Source: Rana temporaria (lineage: Eukaryota; Chordata; Amphibia; Anura; Ranidae). From it: a DNA stretch of 64,000 nt. The stretch covers positions 334,447,952 through 334,511,951 of the forward strand of contig NC_053491.1 in assembly GCF_905171775.1 (NCBI RefSeq), read 5' to 3'. The notes beneath the pieces are model-generated. The model worked only from the letters and a program-made list of their open reading frames with translations, searched no databases and was not told where the DNA came from. How positions within the stretch are numbered: position 1 is the first letter of the stretch; every line of letters starts with the position of its first letter. Below, piece by piece: positions 22,231 through 34,117 of this stretch. Made by a program: the position numbers and the translations under genes.

Positions 22231-24892
22231 TTAAGCTGCATCTTCCTAATGAAAAAAAATCCTAGACGATCAAACTTTTATGGCTCTATTAGAACTGCTT
22301 TAATGGAGCTAACTTTTGCAAATGAGGGGGTAAAGCATGATATTAATACTCATTCTCAACAACATAGGGGCTTCCTGCTTTCTTAAAATTAAAAAGCCAT
22401 CTCAATGTGACAAAGCTGGTAATTCTAATTGAGGGTTTTCCTTCACAACAGATGGGTGGAGTTTGGGTTGCAGCTATAAGGGATGCCCTGGTGACCATAA
22501 GGTAAGAGGGAACAATTATAACTACTACTCCCCTTTGTGTATATGCTGATATTTTTTGCAGAATAAAGCAATGTTTGCTTTTCTTACATATCCCTTTCTG
22601 GTTTCTGTTTGAGCCCCTAATATCATTAAAAAAAATTAATGCGTTAAAAACATTAATATTTTTCCATTTTTGCTTGTGTCCCTATCATCAAAATGTTCTC
22701 CTACAATTCCTGTCCACCATAGACACAACAGTTGTCACCGAGGACAGGCATTCCCATTGGAAGGTTCGCTCGCTATTCCTTTTCTGGAGAAACATATTCC
22801 TCTTTTGGTGACAATGGCCACTAGGATAAATAATATCAATCTTCCCAACAGGAAAATAGACAGCAATGAAAACCTATCCCCTAAAAAAAAATAGAAAATT
22901 GTGCTGCTTGTGGTACAAGTTACAGCCAAATACAGAAAGCAGAGGGAATGAAGGAAAGATCTGTAAAAATGCTTAGACATGTGTATTACACAAACATTTT
23001 GCATTCATGATTTAGGAGTTTACATGTGTAAGAGGAGTTATTTTTAAATTTTTAAGTGGGACAGTGGAAGGTGGTTCTAGAAGAAATAAGCACAGCCCCT
23101 TGTCATGCCTTCTTGCAGGGTGTGGTGCCAGTGATCAGCTATAGATTGTGTGGAGCTTCTAGCATACATTTAATAAAGTAGTTTCTACACTCACCAAACC
23201 CTTCCCCTTTTGCTTCACATCCCATTAGGCTTAATAATTTACAACCAGGTCTTCTAGGATGTCCAAAAATAAAAAGAGTAGAATACTATAAAGGATATAT
23301 AGGTAGTTTCTGAGCTATTGTTAGATCTCAAAATAATCATTCTTGGTATCAAGTTCACTTTACGAAGTCAAAAAATCCTTTTTATATCACTCTAGGGCTT
23401 CAGGTCATGACATAATGATGAATCATTTTTATTTAGTGGCCACTGTGAGTGTAGAAAGGATTTGTTTCCCTGAAACCAGAAAAAAAATAGATACGTTGTA
23501 TTCCCCAGGAATGTGAGGGGTTAAGTGAAGCTGGACCTAAGATGAGTTTCCAGTTTCCATTTGGCAAGGAAGTCCTGGAAATATTTGTGGAGGTGGAAAC
23601 CATTGTAAGGCATTATATTTTATTCTCTTAGAAACAATCTGGCCTGTGCATTAGAAAGCATTTCAAAATATTAAAATATATTGTTTAAAGAAATACTGAG
23701 AGGAGAAATTGTCTGTATGGTTAATACCAACCAATCAGGCTAGGTAAGAAATGTTGAAATGTTAAGTTTTATCAAATTAAGGTTCTTCTTTAAAGCCCAA
23801 CTTTGGGCTCCAAGCCACCCCAACCAGTAGCCCTTCCCCATCCCCTGGAGACCTTCCTTAGCAGTATTTTTTGCTTCTCCTTTTATATACTTTCCTTTTC
23901 TGGATGTCTTAAGGCTGATTAAGTGATGGCCTAAATGATCTTACCTTTTTGCCACTTCCCTTGCATTAGGTGTTCCTCAGTGATATTTAGGGGTCAGTAG
24001 AAAACAGGGGGCTGTGGTGATGCTCCTTCGGGAGCAGGTTCATGACACTCTACACTCAGTAGAGTTTGAAGGGTGCTGGGCTTTATTCAAACTTAAAGAC
24101 TGACCTGTTTTCTTAAATCTGTGAAGACTTTTTTTTTTCTTTCATTAAGATGTGTATTATTTTTCAAAGAATAGGTTACATCTTCCAGATCAATTCAATC
24201 TATTACAAAATCTATCCGTAGGATGGAGTCCATGTGGAGTCCATAGGAACAGTATGGCCAGAAATTATGGATGTATTAAAATATAGGCAGCCTAGTTTGC
24301 TAGGGGTAACCCTTAATAAAGTGTACAACTGATGTGCTAAGTGTAAGGGACTTGAAGGAACAGGCCATCGTCAAGATTTAAGTACAATACCAGATATTAA
24401 TTGACTTACCAAGTGTAGGAAGATAAATCAGGTAGTTAAGACTTGTGAAAAATAACAGAAATGCATAGAAACAAAGAAAGGAAGGCAACTCGAGAATAGT
24501 CATTATCAGGGCTGCAGACTTTTTTATGGTAAGTTAATGCAACACAGGAAATGCTAGAACTACCCCTGGTGTTTACACAATATCTTGCTATTTCCTTTTA
24601 ACTGGAACATATAAGAGTTTGGGGTTGGCTTTATTCTATTTCCATGGTTTCAAAGTTTTGAGGTTTTTAAACATGGTGCACATCTGCCTTCTTACTATAT
24701 ATATAAATTCTGTATTTTTTGCCAATAGATTTTTAAAATTTAGCGCACTAAGTCACATAGAAGATAGAGTACCACAGAAGTTTTTTTACTTTCAAACTGT
24801 TTGTTTCTCATTAAAACTCCCTAAGTTCTTTGCGCCTAATGTGGTTTGAGGGTCCCATCATCCAGAAGCTGTGTTTCCTGTCTAGGTGCTTG
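22231..24892. other. No gene or assignable repeat seen
   Basis: About 2.7 kb of AT-rich sequence without a recognised element or coding motif. Small frames are present on both strands but lack splice context. Confidence 0.5.
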
Positions 24893-25600
24893 CTTCGGCT
24901 GGCCATACATGGTTTGAATTTAGGCAGGTTCGGCTGAGATTAAAACCAATAATGGGCAGGCTGATTGTTCAAAGTTGATCGAAAGATCAACTTGGAAACA
25001 ATCAGCCTGCTGGATTCGCTTCTGATTATCCACGTCTGTGTTGATGGGGGAGTCGTGCAAATTTCTTTCCTACAACTTGTGGTTGCAGAAGAGAAATTTG
25101 CACAGTCTATGGCAGTGGTTCTCAACCTTCTAGTGGCGTCACCTCTTGATAACATTTCCCAAGTTGTGGGGACCCCTAACAGTAAAATTTATTTTCATAG
25201 CGTGGGTTCAAATCACCCAAGGCAAGACAAGTAATTTGCGCCCCTAACCCGCGGACATTTAGCACTCCCTGATTGCCTTCCACTTGTACAGTATTAAAAT
25301 CCCTTATAGTACATTTTATGATGTACCACTCTTTCTCTTTGCTCTCCTTTCTTTCCCTTTCATCTCTCTCTATCCTAATTCCTTGTTTTTTCCCCATCCC
25401 TCCCTCTGTCTTTCTTGCTCTCTCTTTTTTTTTTTCTTTCTCTCCCTTTTTCTTTGTTCCTCCACCTCCTATTATCTCCCTTCCTGGGAGAACATTGCAG
25501 GCTTCAGGAACAGCCCAGGATTTGGTGACCCCTGGCAAATCATCATTTGACCCCCAGGTTGAGAACCACTGGTCTATGGGCTGCCTTAGGCCTGCAATCA
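24893..25600. repeat. Interspersed repeat (GGCCATACATGG type) with hAT inside
   Basis: The left part (24895-25104) reads CTGGCCATACATGGTT, then an inverted phrase GTTGATCGAAAGATCAAC and GATTGTTC...GAACAATC-like pairing. A related copy is at 49808-50110, sharing GGCCATA, AATGGGCAG and GTTGATC.ATCGAT phrases. The copy here is interrupted by the hAT MITE at 25113-25571. Confidence 0.55.
25105..25579. mobile_element. hAT MITE with 8-bp target duplication
   Basis: The element spans 25113-25571 (459 bp). It starts CAGTGGTTCTCAACC and ends GGTTGAGAACCACTG, a perfect 15-bp inverted terminal repeat of the hAT/Charlie type. GTCTATGG flanks it on both sides (25105-25112 and 25572-25579), an 8-bp duplication. 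The interior has a CT-rich tract (25325-25470). It is non-autonomous. Confidence 0.95.
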
Positions 25601-26036
25601 GCATGTAACCTGGGTCAATATAAGGAAAGACCTTCCTTGACATCTTTTGCTCTGTGTCATGTCAACTGTGATGTAGGCAAGGCTTAGAAACCCCTTACCT
25701 TACTCTACGATAGGGCCCATATTACTAAAGCCTCTTCATAGCACCATATCTGCAAACCGCCACGGTTCTACACTACTAACTCTGTCAGAACCTTGGATCA
25801 GGCCAATACAGAACAAGAAAATAATATTCCTTAGACAAGCATCTGCTAGTTATAATGCTTGTCCTATTTCTTTTGCATTGTCTTACTTTCGTCTGTGTTG
25901 CAATTCCTTTTTACTCTTGTTAGGTATGTTTATATTGTATCTTTCTGTTAATAAAATCCAATTAGGCAACAGTAATTTTTGAGGGGAACACAAATGTAGT
26001 AGCATTGTATAATGGTATAATGGCATTGATCTCTAA

Positions 26037-26351
26037 TGCCGCGTACACACGATCGGTCAAACCGATGAGAACGGTCTCATGGCCATGACAGCTTTTGGCC
26101 GAGAAAACCGGCCGTGTGTATGCTCCATTGCAGTTTTCCCGACAGGAAAACCGCCGGGAATCCTGGCGGGAAAAATTAGAACATGTTTTTTTTTCCTCCC
26201 GGGATTCCCGGCTGTTTTTAAGCCAGCAGTTTACCTATGGGGAAAACCTGTGGTGGAGCATACACATGGCCGGGTTTCCCGACCAAAGCTCTCATGGCAG
26301 TTTTTCTGCCAGGAAACCCGGCCGTGTGTAGGGGGAAAAAGCTACAAGGCA
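26037..26351. mobile_element. C-cap MITE, GGGAAAACC inner type, copy 1
   Basis: A 315-bp element with cap TGCCGCGTACACACGATCGG. The second tier is built from CCGAGAAAACCGGCCGTGTG and repeats of GGAAAACC and TTTCCCG, with GCCAGCAGTTTACCTATGGG in the right half. That last phrase recurs in the copy at 43865-44106. Flanks are TAA at the left and TTA at the right. Confidence 0.8.
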
Positions 26352-27029
26352 TTAGACATGAAAAGTGTACAAAGTATGTATTTGTATAGTTTGTACTTGC
26401 CTCAATCTATAGCACCAAGTGTAATTTCTCTCTGCTTTTTAGTTCCTCTGCTATCTGCATGACTCGCTACTGAAAGGATTCCCCAACTCCAAGAGATGGA
26501 GGCGGATGGGGAGGAGAGCTCCAGCACACAACATGTAACCGATAGCCTTAACTGGTCATGTTTCCATGTGTGCTTTACAGAGGGGGAGGGGTGGGGGTTA
26601 CCCTTCTCTTCACGCAGGTCTCAGATTTAACAGAGCTCTCTGAGCTCTTTCTCTCTGAGCTGTACAGTGTGTGTGACATTAGATTCCCACCCCTGCATTC
26701 TAGATCTAAATAATGCTGTGTAAAATGTGTGTTTTAGAAGGCTGTAGAAAAGAGAGGGCTGCAGATAACATTGAACATACAGATAAACATGTACAACTTA
26801 CGTAGGAGGATTTGTTTCATCTCTGTGTATTACCTAAGTCCAGTGCCTTCACTGGTATATCATGTAAGGGTTTGTAACCTTTATGTGTAAACTCAGTTGG
26901 GTTGGCAGTTGGTGGTGGCTAGTGGGAAGAGGTATATCTTCTTGGCGATGAGTAGAGGACCCCTCAAACAAAACATGTGTCAAGTGTCCTGAGCTCCTGT
27001 GGTTTTTGGGCCCCAGGTACACTGTGACA
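26352..27029. other. Relict repeat, TTAA-type interior
   Basis: About 26450-26780 resembles the interior of the element at 36712-37530: both have a GGGAGGAG/GAGCTC patch and then GAGAAGAG.CTGCAGATAA. The ends are not preserved. No coding signal is seen. Confidence 0.35.
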
Positions 27030-27237
27030 TTGGGGTTGATATACTAAACATAAATAGTCTGTGCACTGCAAGTGCACTCGAAAGTGCACCCACAAGTGCA
27101 CTGCAAGGGCAATTGCTCTAGATCTGGGGGGGACATGCAAGGAAAATAAAAAAAAGTTTGCTTGCACATGATTGGATGATAAAAAAATCAGCAGAGCTTC
27201 CCTTCAGTTCTAGACCAACTGCAGTAAATCAACCTCC
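27030..27237. mobile_element. MITE with GGGGTTGAT...TAAATCAACC ends
   Basis: The left end is TTGGGGTTGATATACTAAAC and the right end is GCAGTAAATCAACCTCC, imperfect inverted repeats. The interior has repeated AAGTGCAC phrases (27068-27110). The right end of another copy is at 40145-40233 (TTTAGTAAATCAACCCC). Confidence 0.65.
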
Positions 27238-28170
27238 CTGTCTTAGTTGAAGAGCTAAACTCACGATCTTATGGATAGGTCAGTGCTGAGGTGGACCAGG
27301 GGGGTGTCATTGTGGTGTTTTAAACCTGACATCTGTACACAAGGTGAGCAGACAGAATGGCTCCGCATAAGTTTTGGGGTGGTTTCCAGTACAGAGAAGG
27401 TGGCCCCTGGATAGTCCTGTATTACTGTGGGCCCCTAGCAGAGCAAGAAGTATGAGATACAGCAGGAGGCAGTCTACTTGATTATCTCCTGTAACATGTC
27501 CATAGTCTCCAGCCACTCCTGCTTCATGTTTGCAGTCTTTACTCATCTCCTGTAGCATGTCCTGAGTCTCTGATGGTCTTCAGCTTTCTAAAAGTATTAC
27601 ATGTGCTGAATATTACATTTGTCCACATGGTGACGTCAGGGGCCACATTGAGGCCCCCTCTATCCAGTAAGTTGACCAGCACTTCTGTACAGAGCAGAAG
27701 GGAGGGGGTGAATGAATGCAATTAGGCATTTTGAAGCGTGTTGAAAGTTGATGTTTAACAGAACCGAATGACTTCCTGTCTTTGATTACACGCTGATCAG
27801 ACATTCACGTTGCATAAGGATGAATAGAATGTCTGAAAAACAAATGGTGTAAACTTAAGTAAACCTGTCATTAGAGAAACACAAAGGCTGGCATTACTGA
27901 CTTTCTTTTGAAGATGTTAAGTGATTGGCTTTTATACTGACCCTATAGCTTCAGCAATTTTTGTGTGACTAGCCCAGAACAAGCGTTAAGATTTATATTG
28001 TTTAGAAAATGTTGTATAAAATCAGAAGCAGTGACCTCACCCCCAAAGTGTCCAGTGGCTATAGAGATCATGTAGACAGTTGCTAAGAAGGTTGTCCATA
28101 CCCTGACTTTATAAAAAAAAAAGAAAAATTGAGGGTTTACACCCTTATAACAGCCTTCCTCAACCCCATA
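27238..28170. other. No gene or assignable repeat seen
   Basis: Unassigned sequence. CCTGTA(A/G)CATGTC phrases near 27488 and 27549 hint at a local duplication of about 60 bp. The overlapping minus-strand frames carry no motif. Confidence 0.45.
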
Positions 28171-28215
28171 TGCCGCGTACACACGATCATTTTTCAGCAT
28201 GAAAAAAAGCGTTAC
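28171..28215. mobile_element. C-cap MITE end fragment
   Basis: Only the left cap TGCCGCGTACACACGATCAT and a short TTTTTCAGCATGAAAAA inner phrase are present. This matches the left end of the copy at 40772-41244. The rest has been replaced by the TTAA element that follows. Confidence 0.65.
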
Positions 28216-28481
28216 GAACAACAACAACTATGTTGTGTTCACAGCATCTCCCCACAGGGATGTAGTCCCAAGGGAGGGGCAAGCATGCTGGCTAACCCCC
28301 AGCAAGAACGGCTCGGATGATGGGGGCAAGCTTACTGAGGAGGAACAGGAAGTGAGAAATTCAGACAAAGAAAAAAAACATTTAGATGGGAAATCGAAAA
28401 AAAAGGTAAGTGAACCAACAATGCACTAGCTTAAAGGAACCTATTTAGAAAATAAAAAACAAACCTTTACAACCCCTTTAA
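28216..28481. mobile_element. TTAA element, GGGGTTGTAAAGG type, right half
   Basis: The right end ACCTTTACAACCCCTTTAA (with step variations) at 28463-28481 is that of the palindromic element at 2545-3048. Upstream of it AGGTAAGTGAA, CCTATTTAG and GGAAGTGAG occur in the same order as in the right arm there. The left arm is missing. Confidence 0.65.
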
Positions 28482-29125
28482 TAATGGCTTCGGACTATGC
28501 AAGCAGTATCAAGTGGGAGATTTATTTTCTGCTGATCATTGCACAAGGAACCCTTAGCAACCTCTAGAGAAACCTTAAGGTTCCATGGAAACCTGGTTAG
28601 GAAAAATGATTTACTGAACCCTGTGAACAAGGATCATCCTCTTTATCAAGTTCAGTGCAAACATCTTAATAGCCCTACTGGGATGCTTGCACAGTTTTGG
28701 GTAGAAGGACCCTTCAGCTACAAAGTGTGAGGAAGTGTATTATACATTCATATCTTCTTGTGCTACCCTCTCTCCTTCAACATAGATGCTGTAGGTAAAA
28801 TCAGTGTAAACTTTTTACGCTGATGCCGTCAAGTGTCATAAGCTAGAATGGACTGTTATGGTAGATGTAGACCAAGTCACTAAAATCTCTTATGAGCTTT
28901 AATGCATAAATGCATTTTCAAAAGTCATTTTCAGTATTCAATTTTTTTTTCAATAAAATAGTACATAATGATTCTTCCATAAAATTTCCTGTTCAGGCAT
29001 TTCCGATTATAGGGTTACAACATTTTTTCCCTGTGCCCTTGCCTTGTCCCCCTGACACATGAGATTTCAATGAAGACTACAAGTGATGGGTTCAACACAC
29101 ATGGTCCAATGAAAAGCAACCCTAA
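28482..29125. other. No gene or assignable repeat seen
   Basis: Unassigned AT-rich sequence without coding or RNA signals. Confidence 0.45.
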
Positions 29126-29500
29126 GGCCTTGTACACACGAGAGGATATCCGCTGGAAACGGTCCGCCGGATTTGGATCTGATGGCTGTACAAACCATCA
29201 GATCGAAACGCGGCGACGTGCGCGACCCTGAAGGTAAATACTTCCACGCATGCATCGAATCATTACGACGCATGCGAGGGATGGGAGCGGACGGACTGAT
29301 CCGGTGAGTCTGTACAGACGACCGGATCAGTCCGCTGGACTGGATTCCAGCGGATAGATTTCTTAGCATGCTAAGAAAATTTTATCCGCTGGGAATCCGC
29401 TGGGAAATGTCCGCTCGGACGTACACACGACCGGATCTATCTGCTGGAACTGATCCGCGGATCAATCCCAGCGAATAGATCCGGTCGTGTGTACGGGGCC
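29126..29500. mobile_element. C-cap MITE, ATCCGCTGG inner type, copy 1
   Basis: A 375-bp element with cap GGCCTTGTACACACGAGAGG and a good complement at the right. The inner repeats are built from ATCCGCTGG/CCAGCGGAT and GATCCGG. The centre holds two GCATGC palindromes around ATCATTACGACGCATGCG. The related copy is 36787-37266. Confidence 0.85.
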
Positions 29501-29528
29501 TTCGAAATGCCACGCAGCCAATATATGT

Positions 29529-29841
29529 AAACAGAAAGAAGTTATGGAAAAGAGTACCGCTCCAAGCCCTGCGACCTATGCTGTGCTCCCGCCCTGTAGT
29601 ACTGACAGGTGCAGACTCTGCGCTGATCCGTGGAAAAAAGAAATGTTCCTGGACTGCTGCACTCTGATAGGCGATTTATTGAAACAAAATGAACAAAGGA
29701 TAAAATCCAAAGCTGTATAACATCCAAAAATTCATGCAATACTGCAATCAATGGTAGAAAGTGGACATAGGGGACAAAAAAGCTAACATGTTTCACATCA
29801 TGGATAGATGCTTAGTCATAGCTCAGAAACAGAAAGAAGTT
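29529..29841. mobile_element. Insertion with 15-bp target duplication, Penelope-like 3' fragment?
   Basis: AAACAGAAAGAAGTT occurs at 29529-29543 and 29827-29841, bracketing a 283-bp insert (29544-29826). Near its right end the minus strand reads GACTAAGCATC...GATGTGAAAC, a degenerate form of the GAAAC box seen in the other Penelope-like segments here. There is no A tail. The insertion event is well supported by the duplication. The Penelope assignment is a guess from the box. Confidence 0.55.
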
Positions 29842-30552
29842 GCAAGGAACTTGCAGTAGATCAGCAGCACTGAGATGCAACAAAAGATAAATGAAGGTGA
29901 AAACAAATATTTTAATAAACTAAAACTAAAGTTTTTGATAAAGGGTTTACATCTACTTTAGGCTTGCCAAGGTTTGGAGCTGACAAGGTAGTTTAACTGG
30001 CATTGACTTTGAACCCTCCAGGCTTTGAAACTTGGCAGGGTGTTTGCAAGAGTGGAGGAAACTTTAATGTATTTAAAGGAGGTTTGATTGTCAGAATTTG
30101 CCTTCACTGTGAATAGAGATTGGACTTAAAAGCTTTATAAAAAGTTCACAGGGCCTTCTGGTTTCTTACAAACTGTGAACTCACCTTTATTATGGCTTTT
30201 TAGCATCCTCTATGCATATCAGGATTTTATCCCTAGTATTAAATCTTCCCATAGTAATCCAAGGGATTACATTTGGGGGTCAGAGAGCCCTTTAAATCCA
30301 CGGTTCTGTGCTAGACTTGACAGATTCAGGATGATCTTGTAATAAAGTTTTTTATAATTTACCTGCTGATCTTCTTTCACACCTAGGTCTAGACATGTTT
30401 ATTATCTGCTGATATAGTACGTGGCAACACTAAATTTATAAACTGTTGATAATCTTTCCTTATAGAACAAAATGATTGTAAATTATTCCATAGGTTCCAA
30501 AATTATAAACTTCAAACCAAATTCACATGTTTCAGTCGTTTTTTAGTCTTTG
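29842..30552. other. No gene or assignable repeat seen
   Basis: Unassigned sequence, no recognisable element ends and no coding frame. Confidence 0.45.
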
Positions 30553-30932
30553 TTAAAGCGGAGTTCCACCCAAAAATGGAACTTCTGCTTTTTGGAACCC
30601 TTACCCCCTCCGCTGTCACATTTGACACCTTTCAGGGGGGTGCAGATACTAAGACGTAGACTCCCATATACGCCAATCCCCCCCCCCCCCCTGTCTCCTG
30701 GGAAACACAGTGAGGGTGTGCTGCGCTACTACGCAGTAGGGAATCGGGCAGTGAAGCCGCAACGCTTCACTTCCTGATTCCCTCACCGAGGATGGCGGTG
30801 GGGGCAGCCGAGAGACAAGCGATTGCTTGGCTGCCAACATCACAGACGCGCTGTCCATTTTTAAAAAGTCAGCAGCTGCAGTATTTGTAGCTGCTGGCTT
30901 GTAAAAGAAATTCGGGTGGACCTCCACTTTAA
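30553..30932 (-). mobile_element. TTAA element, AGTTCCACC type, copy 2 (inverse)
   Basis: It begins TTAAAGCGGAGTTCCACCC and ends GACCTCCACTTTAA. The interior phrases lie in inverse order relative to copy 1 at 8461: TGTCACATTTGACACC comes first and GCAGCTGCAGTATTTGTAGC last. It shares the TTAA at 30929-30932 with the next copy. Confidence 0.85.
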
Positions 30933-31331
30933 AGAGGAGGTCCGCCCACTCGGCAAAAATTAAAGCCAGCAGCTACACATACTGCAGCTGCTGACTTTTA
31001 ATAATAGGACACTTCCTTGTCCTGTCTCCATCAGCTGTCGGGTGCTGGCACTGCCATTGCCAGTAAGGGAACCTGGCAGTGCAGCATTACGGGTTCATGT
31101 CGGGTCCGTACTGCACATGCGCGAGGCACCACTGCGCTCTCCTACTGGCCTAGTGGCCAAGGAGGGAGGGCGAGGGGGATGAGCCGCTGACACAATTCTC
31201 CGTGGCCTGGACTCCTGGAAGTGGGGACAGGATATCTGTCAAACACAGGTATCTGCTACCCCTCGAAAGGTGCCAAATGTGACACCAGAGGGGGGGGGGG
31301 GGAGACACTTTTGGGTGGAACTCCGCTTTAA
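30929..31331 (+). mobile_element. TTAA element, AGTTCCACC type, copy 3
   Basis: It begins TTAAAGAGGAGGTCCGCCC and ends TGGAACTCCGCTTTAA. The order is AGCCAGCAGCTACA, CTGCAGCTGCTGACTTTTAA, then GTGCCAAATGTGACACC, as in copy 1. It abuts copy 2 through a single shared TTAA. Confidence 0.85.
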
Positions 31332-32875
31332 GGAATATTATCATCATGTTATACTGTGGGTCTAGACATGGCTTTGCAGAAACTTAATTTGCTGTTAAAA
31401 AGAAAGATTGAAAAAATGCAATCAATAACCTTATGGTGTTTGCTACCATGAATAAAGTGGCATTTGATATAAAATAGAAACTGATAATATTCTCACTTAG
31501 GCTTCCTAAAAATGACATATCTGAGAGTCCATACAAAGAAGAAAGTCCATACAATAAGTGAATCTGTGAATTGCTAATGCTACCCACAAATAATTTCAAC
31601 TTTCCTGAAATTTGAATATTTTACTATTTATCTGAATTTTAAAGGGCTAAATGCAAAACTGAATACATACATGTGAACTGCCTTACCTGCTGGAAGATTT
31701 GTAATTCTATTCAGTTAGTCTTGTGATCCAGGCTCCCCTGCCACACAGCATAGCTGGATTGGTGGCCTAACATTTCTCTTCTGCAGTTAGGCAATGCCGT
31801 TTGGTCCTGAACCCATTGCCAGCCTGCTGCCTGGGCAATAAAAGAGCAGCTACACACTAAGGTTATCAATGATCTCATTCTGCTTTTACCTACTGTTAGC
31901 AAGTTCCAAGTGTTAGACAGCACTGTCTAGAGAAATATATTTATACAAGCTTTATTTAAAGGGATGGTCCATCCAAAAGCGTTTTTTCAATTTTTGCTGG
32001 GTACTTTAGCGTTAAACGACCTGACAGGCTTCTGAGAACAATGTTTAATAAGCAACTGTTTCTTGACATGTAGTAGCAATAATAATAGTCCTAAATGGCA
32101 TGCTCTTTGTATTCTTACTGCTGTGTTTTGAAGAGTAAACATTAAATTGAATCAGGGCTTCTGTTCTTCCACAGATTATGGAAGCCAAACACAGTTACAA
32201 GTGTGATGAGTTTGCACATCCCCTTTGTGATCCCTTTCCATGAGTGTCTACGCCAAATCCTGCAGCTCATTGCAAGCTAACGCATGCCTTGAATTGGTGA
32301 ACTCTTACTCAGCCTTTTATTTGTGCCTGGGGCTGTGTCACCAGTGCTGCAAAACAGGAAAGGGATCAGGGAGAAGACAGGGAGACTCTTCTAAAACAGC
32401 AGTGCTTGATAGATGTAGTATGCATGGTATTTCATTTTCCTCTCCTCCGCTGCTGCTAATCATGACAATTGCTGAATTTACCTTTAATTGTTTCTAAAGT
32501 CAAATTTTTTGAGAATGGTAAAACCCCTGTCGATATTTAATATTTATGTGCTATCTGGGTCCCATTCTGGAGAATTCCCTTCACTTCCTGTGAGGTTAGT
32601 TCAGCGTTCTTTCCCGTTGAGCTGTTGTATTCTGAAAGGGGGCCCTCCTGCCAGAACACTCCCATCAGCGTTCTCTGCCATTGGCTGAGAGCGCTGATCG
32701 GGAGTCATTCGGCTCCTGGTTTTCCAGCATGCATGTCCGACAGAAGACCGAACGTCACCCCTTTTTTTTACCTGGAAGTTGTCTTCCGACATTCAGCCAG
32801 TGTGTACCTTGCTTAAGCCACTGCCTCTCAGTTAGCAGCAGCAATGTCAGCCTGCTGTGTGTGCTCCTTCAGTAA
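31332..32875. other. Mostly unassigned
   Basis: A TTAAAGGGATGGTCCATCC phrase near 31957 looks like the left end of another TTAA-type element, but no matching right end was found. No gene is recognised. Confidence 0.4.
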
Positions 32876-33328
32876 GGCCTCGTACACACGACCGGGTTTC
32901 TTGGCAAAAAACAGCAAGAAAACTGCTTCTTGCCGAGATTCCCATTCGTGTGTACAAGGCGTTCAGGTTTCTCGTCTGGAAATCAGGCAAGAATCTCGAT
33001 GAGACAAAAAGAGAACCTGCTCTCTTTTTTTTCGTCGAGATTCTCGTTTGCCTGTTTCCAGATGAGAAACCCGAGAGTGTGTATACTTACCTGTCGCCGC
33101 GGAAACCCGCGCATGCTCAAAATGACTTTGAAGCATGCCCGGTAGCAAGATGGCGGCGACGGCATCGAATGTGACAAACGTGTGCTTGTCGTACGCGATG
33201 ACATCACCGCGTTCTTTCCTTTCTAGAGAACAGCGGTTCTTTTGAAATGAAAGTCAGTACACTCGGGCAGCAAGAGTTTCTTGCCAAGAATCTCGTCAGG
33301 GAAAACGACGGGTCGTGTGTACGAGGCC
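32876..33328. mobile_element. C-cap MITE, GGCAAGAAAC inner type, copy 2
   Basis: A 453-bp element with cap GGCCTCGTACACACGACCGG and an excellent complement at the right. Inner phrases are CAGCAAGAAAACTGC and TTCTTGCCGAGATTC. The centre contains AAGATGGCGGC at 33147-33157 and GCATGC motifs. It matches the copy at 12566 in order. Confidence 0.88.
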
Positions 33329-34117
33329 TTAGATGTCGGTTCTGCCCAGACCTTTTTTTCTCAGAAAATAGGTGCAGGAACTCAACCGCGACCCCCCCAA
33401 AAATCCTTCCAAACAACATCAAATAGTGGATGTGGTCAAATTTTACTAACAGTTGAAGTGTCTTAAAGGGGCATTAAATACAAGGAGTGCATTATGTACA
33501 GAATGCAGAGTTTGGGGGTTGTTACACACAGAGTGCAGTGTTCAGGTGTGCGCTTGCACTACACAGAGTGCATGCCTTACCCTTCTTCAACAGGTGCCTA
33601 CCTCTGCAACCCCTATTCACATCTTACTTTCACCCCTCTTCAGATCTGACGTCTGCATGCAATGCAACCCCCCTTCCACTGACCCTATCTTCTTCCTCAT
33701 TAAAAGCTTCACTTGTCTTAATTGTGTTGCTGTATTACGCTGAAGCACCCAGGGGGCTCTAGTACCTACCCACACACTATAGGTGGCTCTGCACTCAGTG
33801 GGAGCCGCTCAGGAGATCAGAACTGTGGGAGCTGTTGGGAGACAAGCTGTCACTTGTAAACACAGAAGCCAAACTTCTGTGTTTACAAGTGATAGTGTCG
33901 AGCAGGAAGCAGGGGGCCTAAGCCAGAGGTGATGGAAGCTGAAAAACAGCCCTGTTCTGATACACCTGATAGGCCACCCATCATCCGACTAAAGAAGGAC
34001 GCACGGCAGGCTGACAACTCTGCTGCTTTTTGAAAAGCAGTGGCTTAGTTGTCAGGTTGCAACAGGAAGAGCTATTACCAGCACAATCTCTGGGATAAAG
34101 AACCTTCACTTTAGGAC
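33329..34117. other. Mostly unassigned; contains hairpin repeat
   Basis: A scrap near 33346-33425 is related to the fold-back repeat at 16.5 kb. The stem-loop at 33850-33892 is listed separately. GTGCAGTG/ACACAGAGTGCA phrases at 33487-33570 are loosely repeated. No gene is recognised. Confidence 0.4.
33850..33892. repeat. Perfect 19-bp stem-loop, copy 2
   Basis: TCACTTGTAAACACAGAAG at 33850-33868 is exactly complementary to 33874-33892, with a 5-base loop. The stem is that of 9351-9399 and the loop sequence suggests the inverse orientation. Confidence 0.85.

Noticed and set aside
25176..25643. 155-codon frame on the minus strand
   Set aside because: It spans a hAT MITE with a CT-rich (here GA-rich) tract that yields Lys/Glu/Arg runs by composition.
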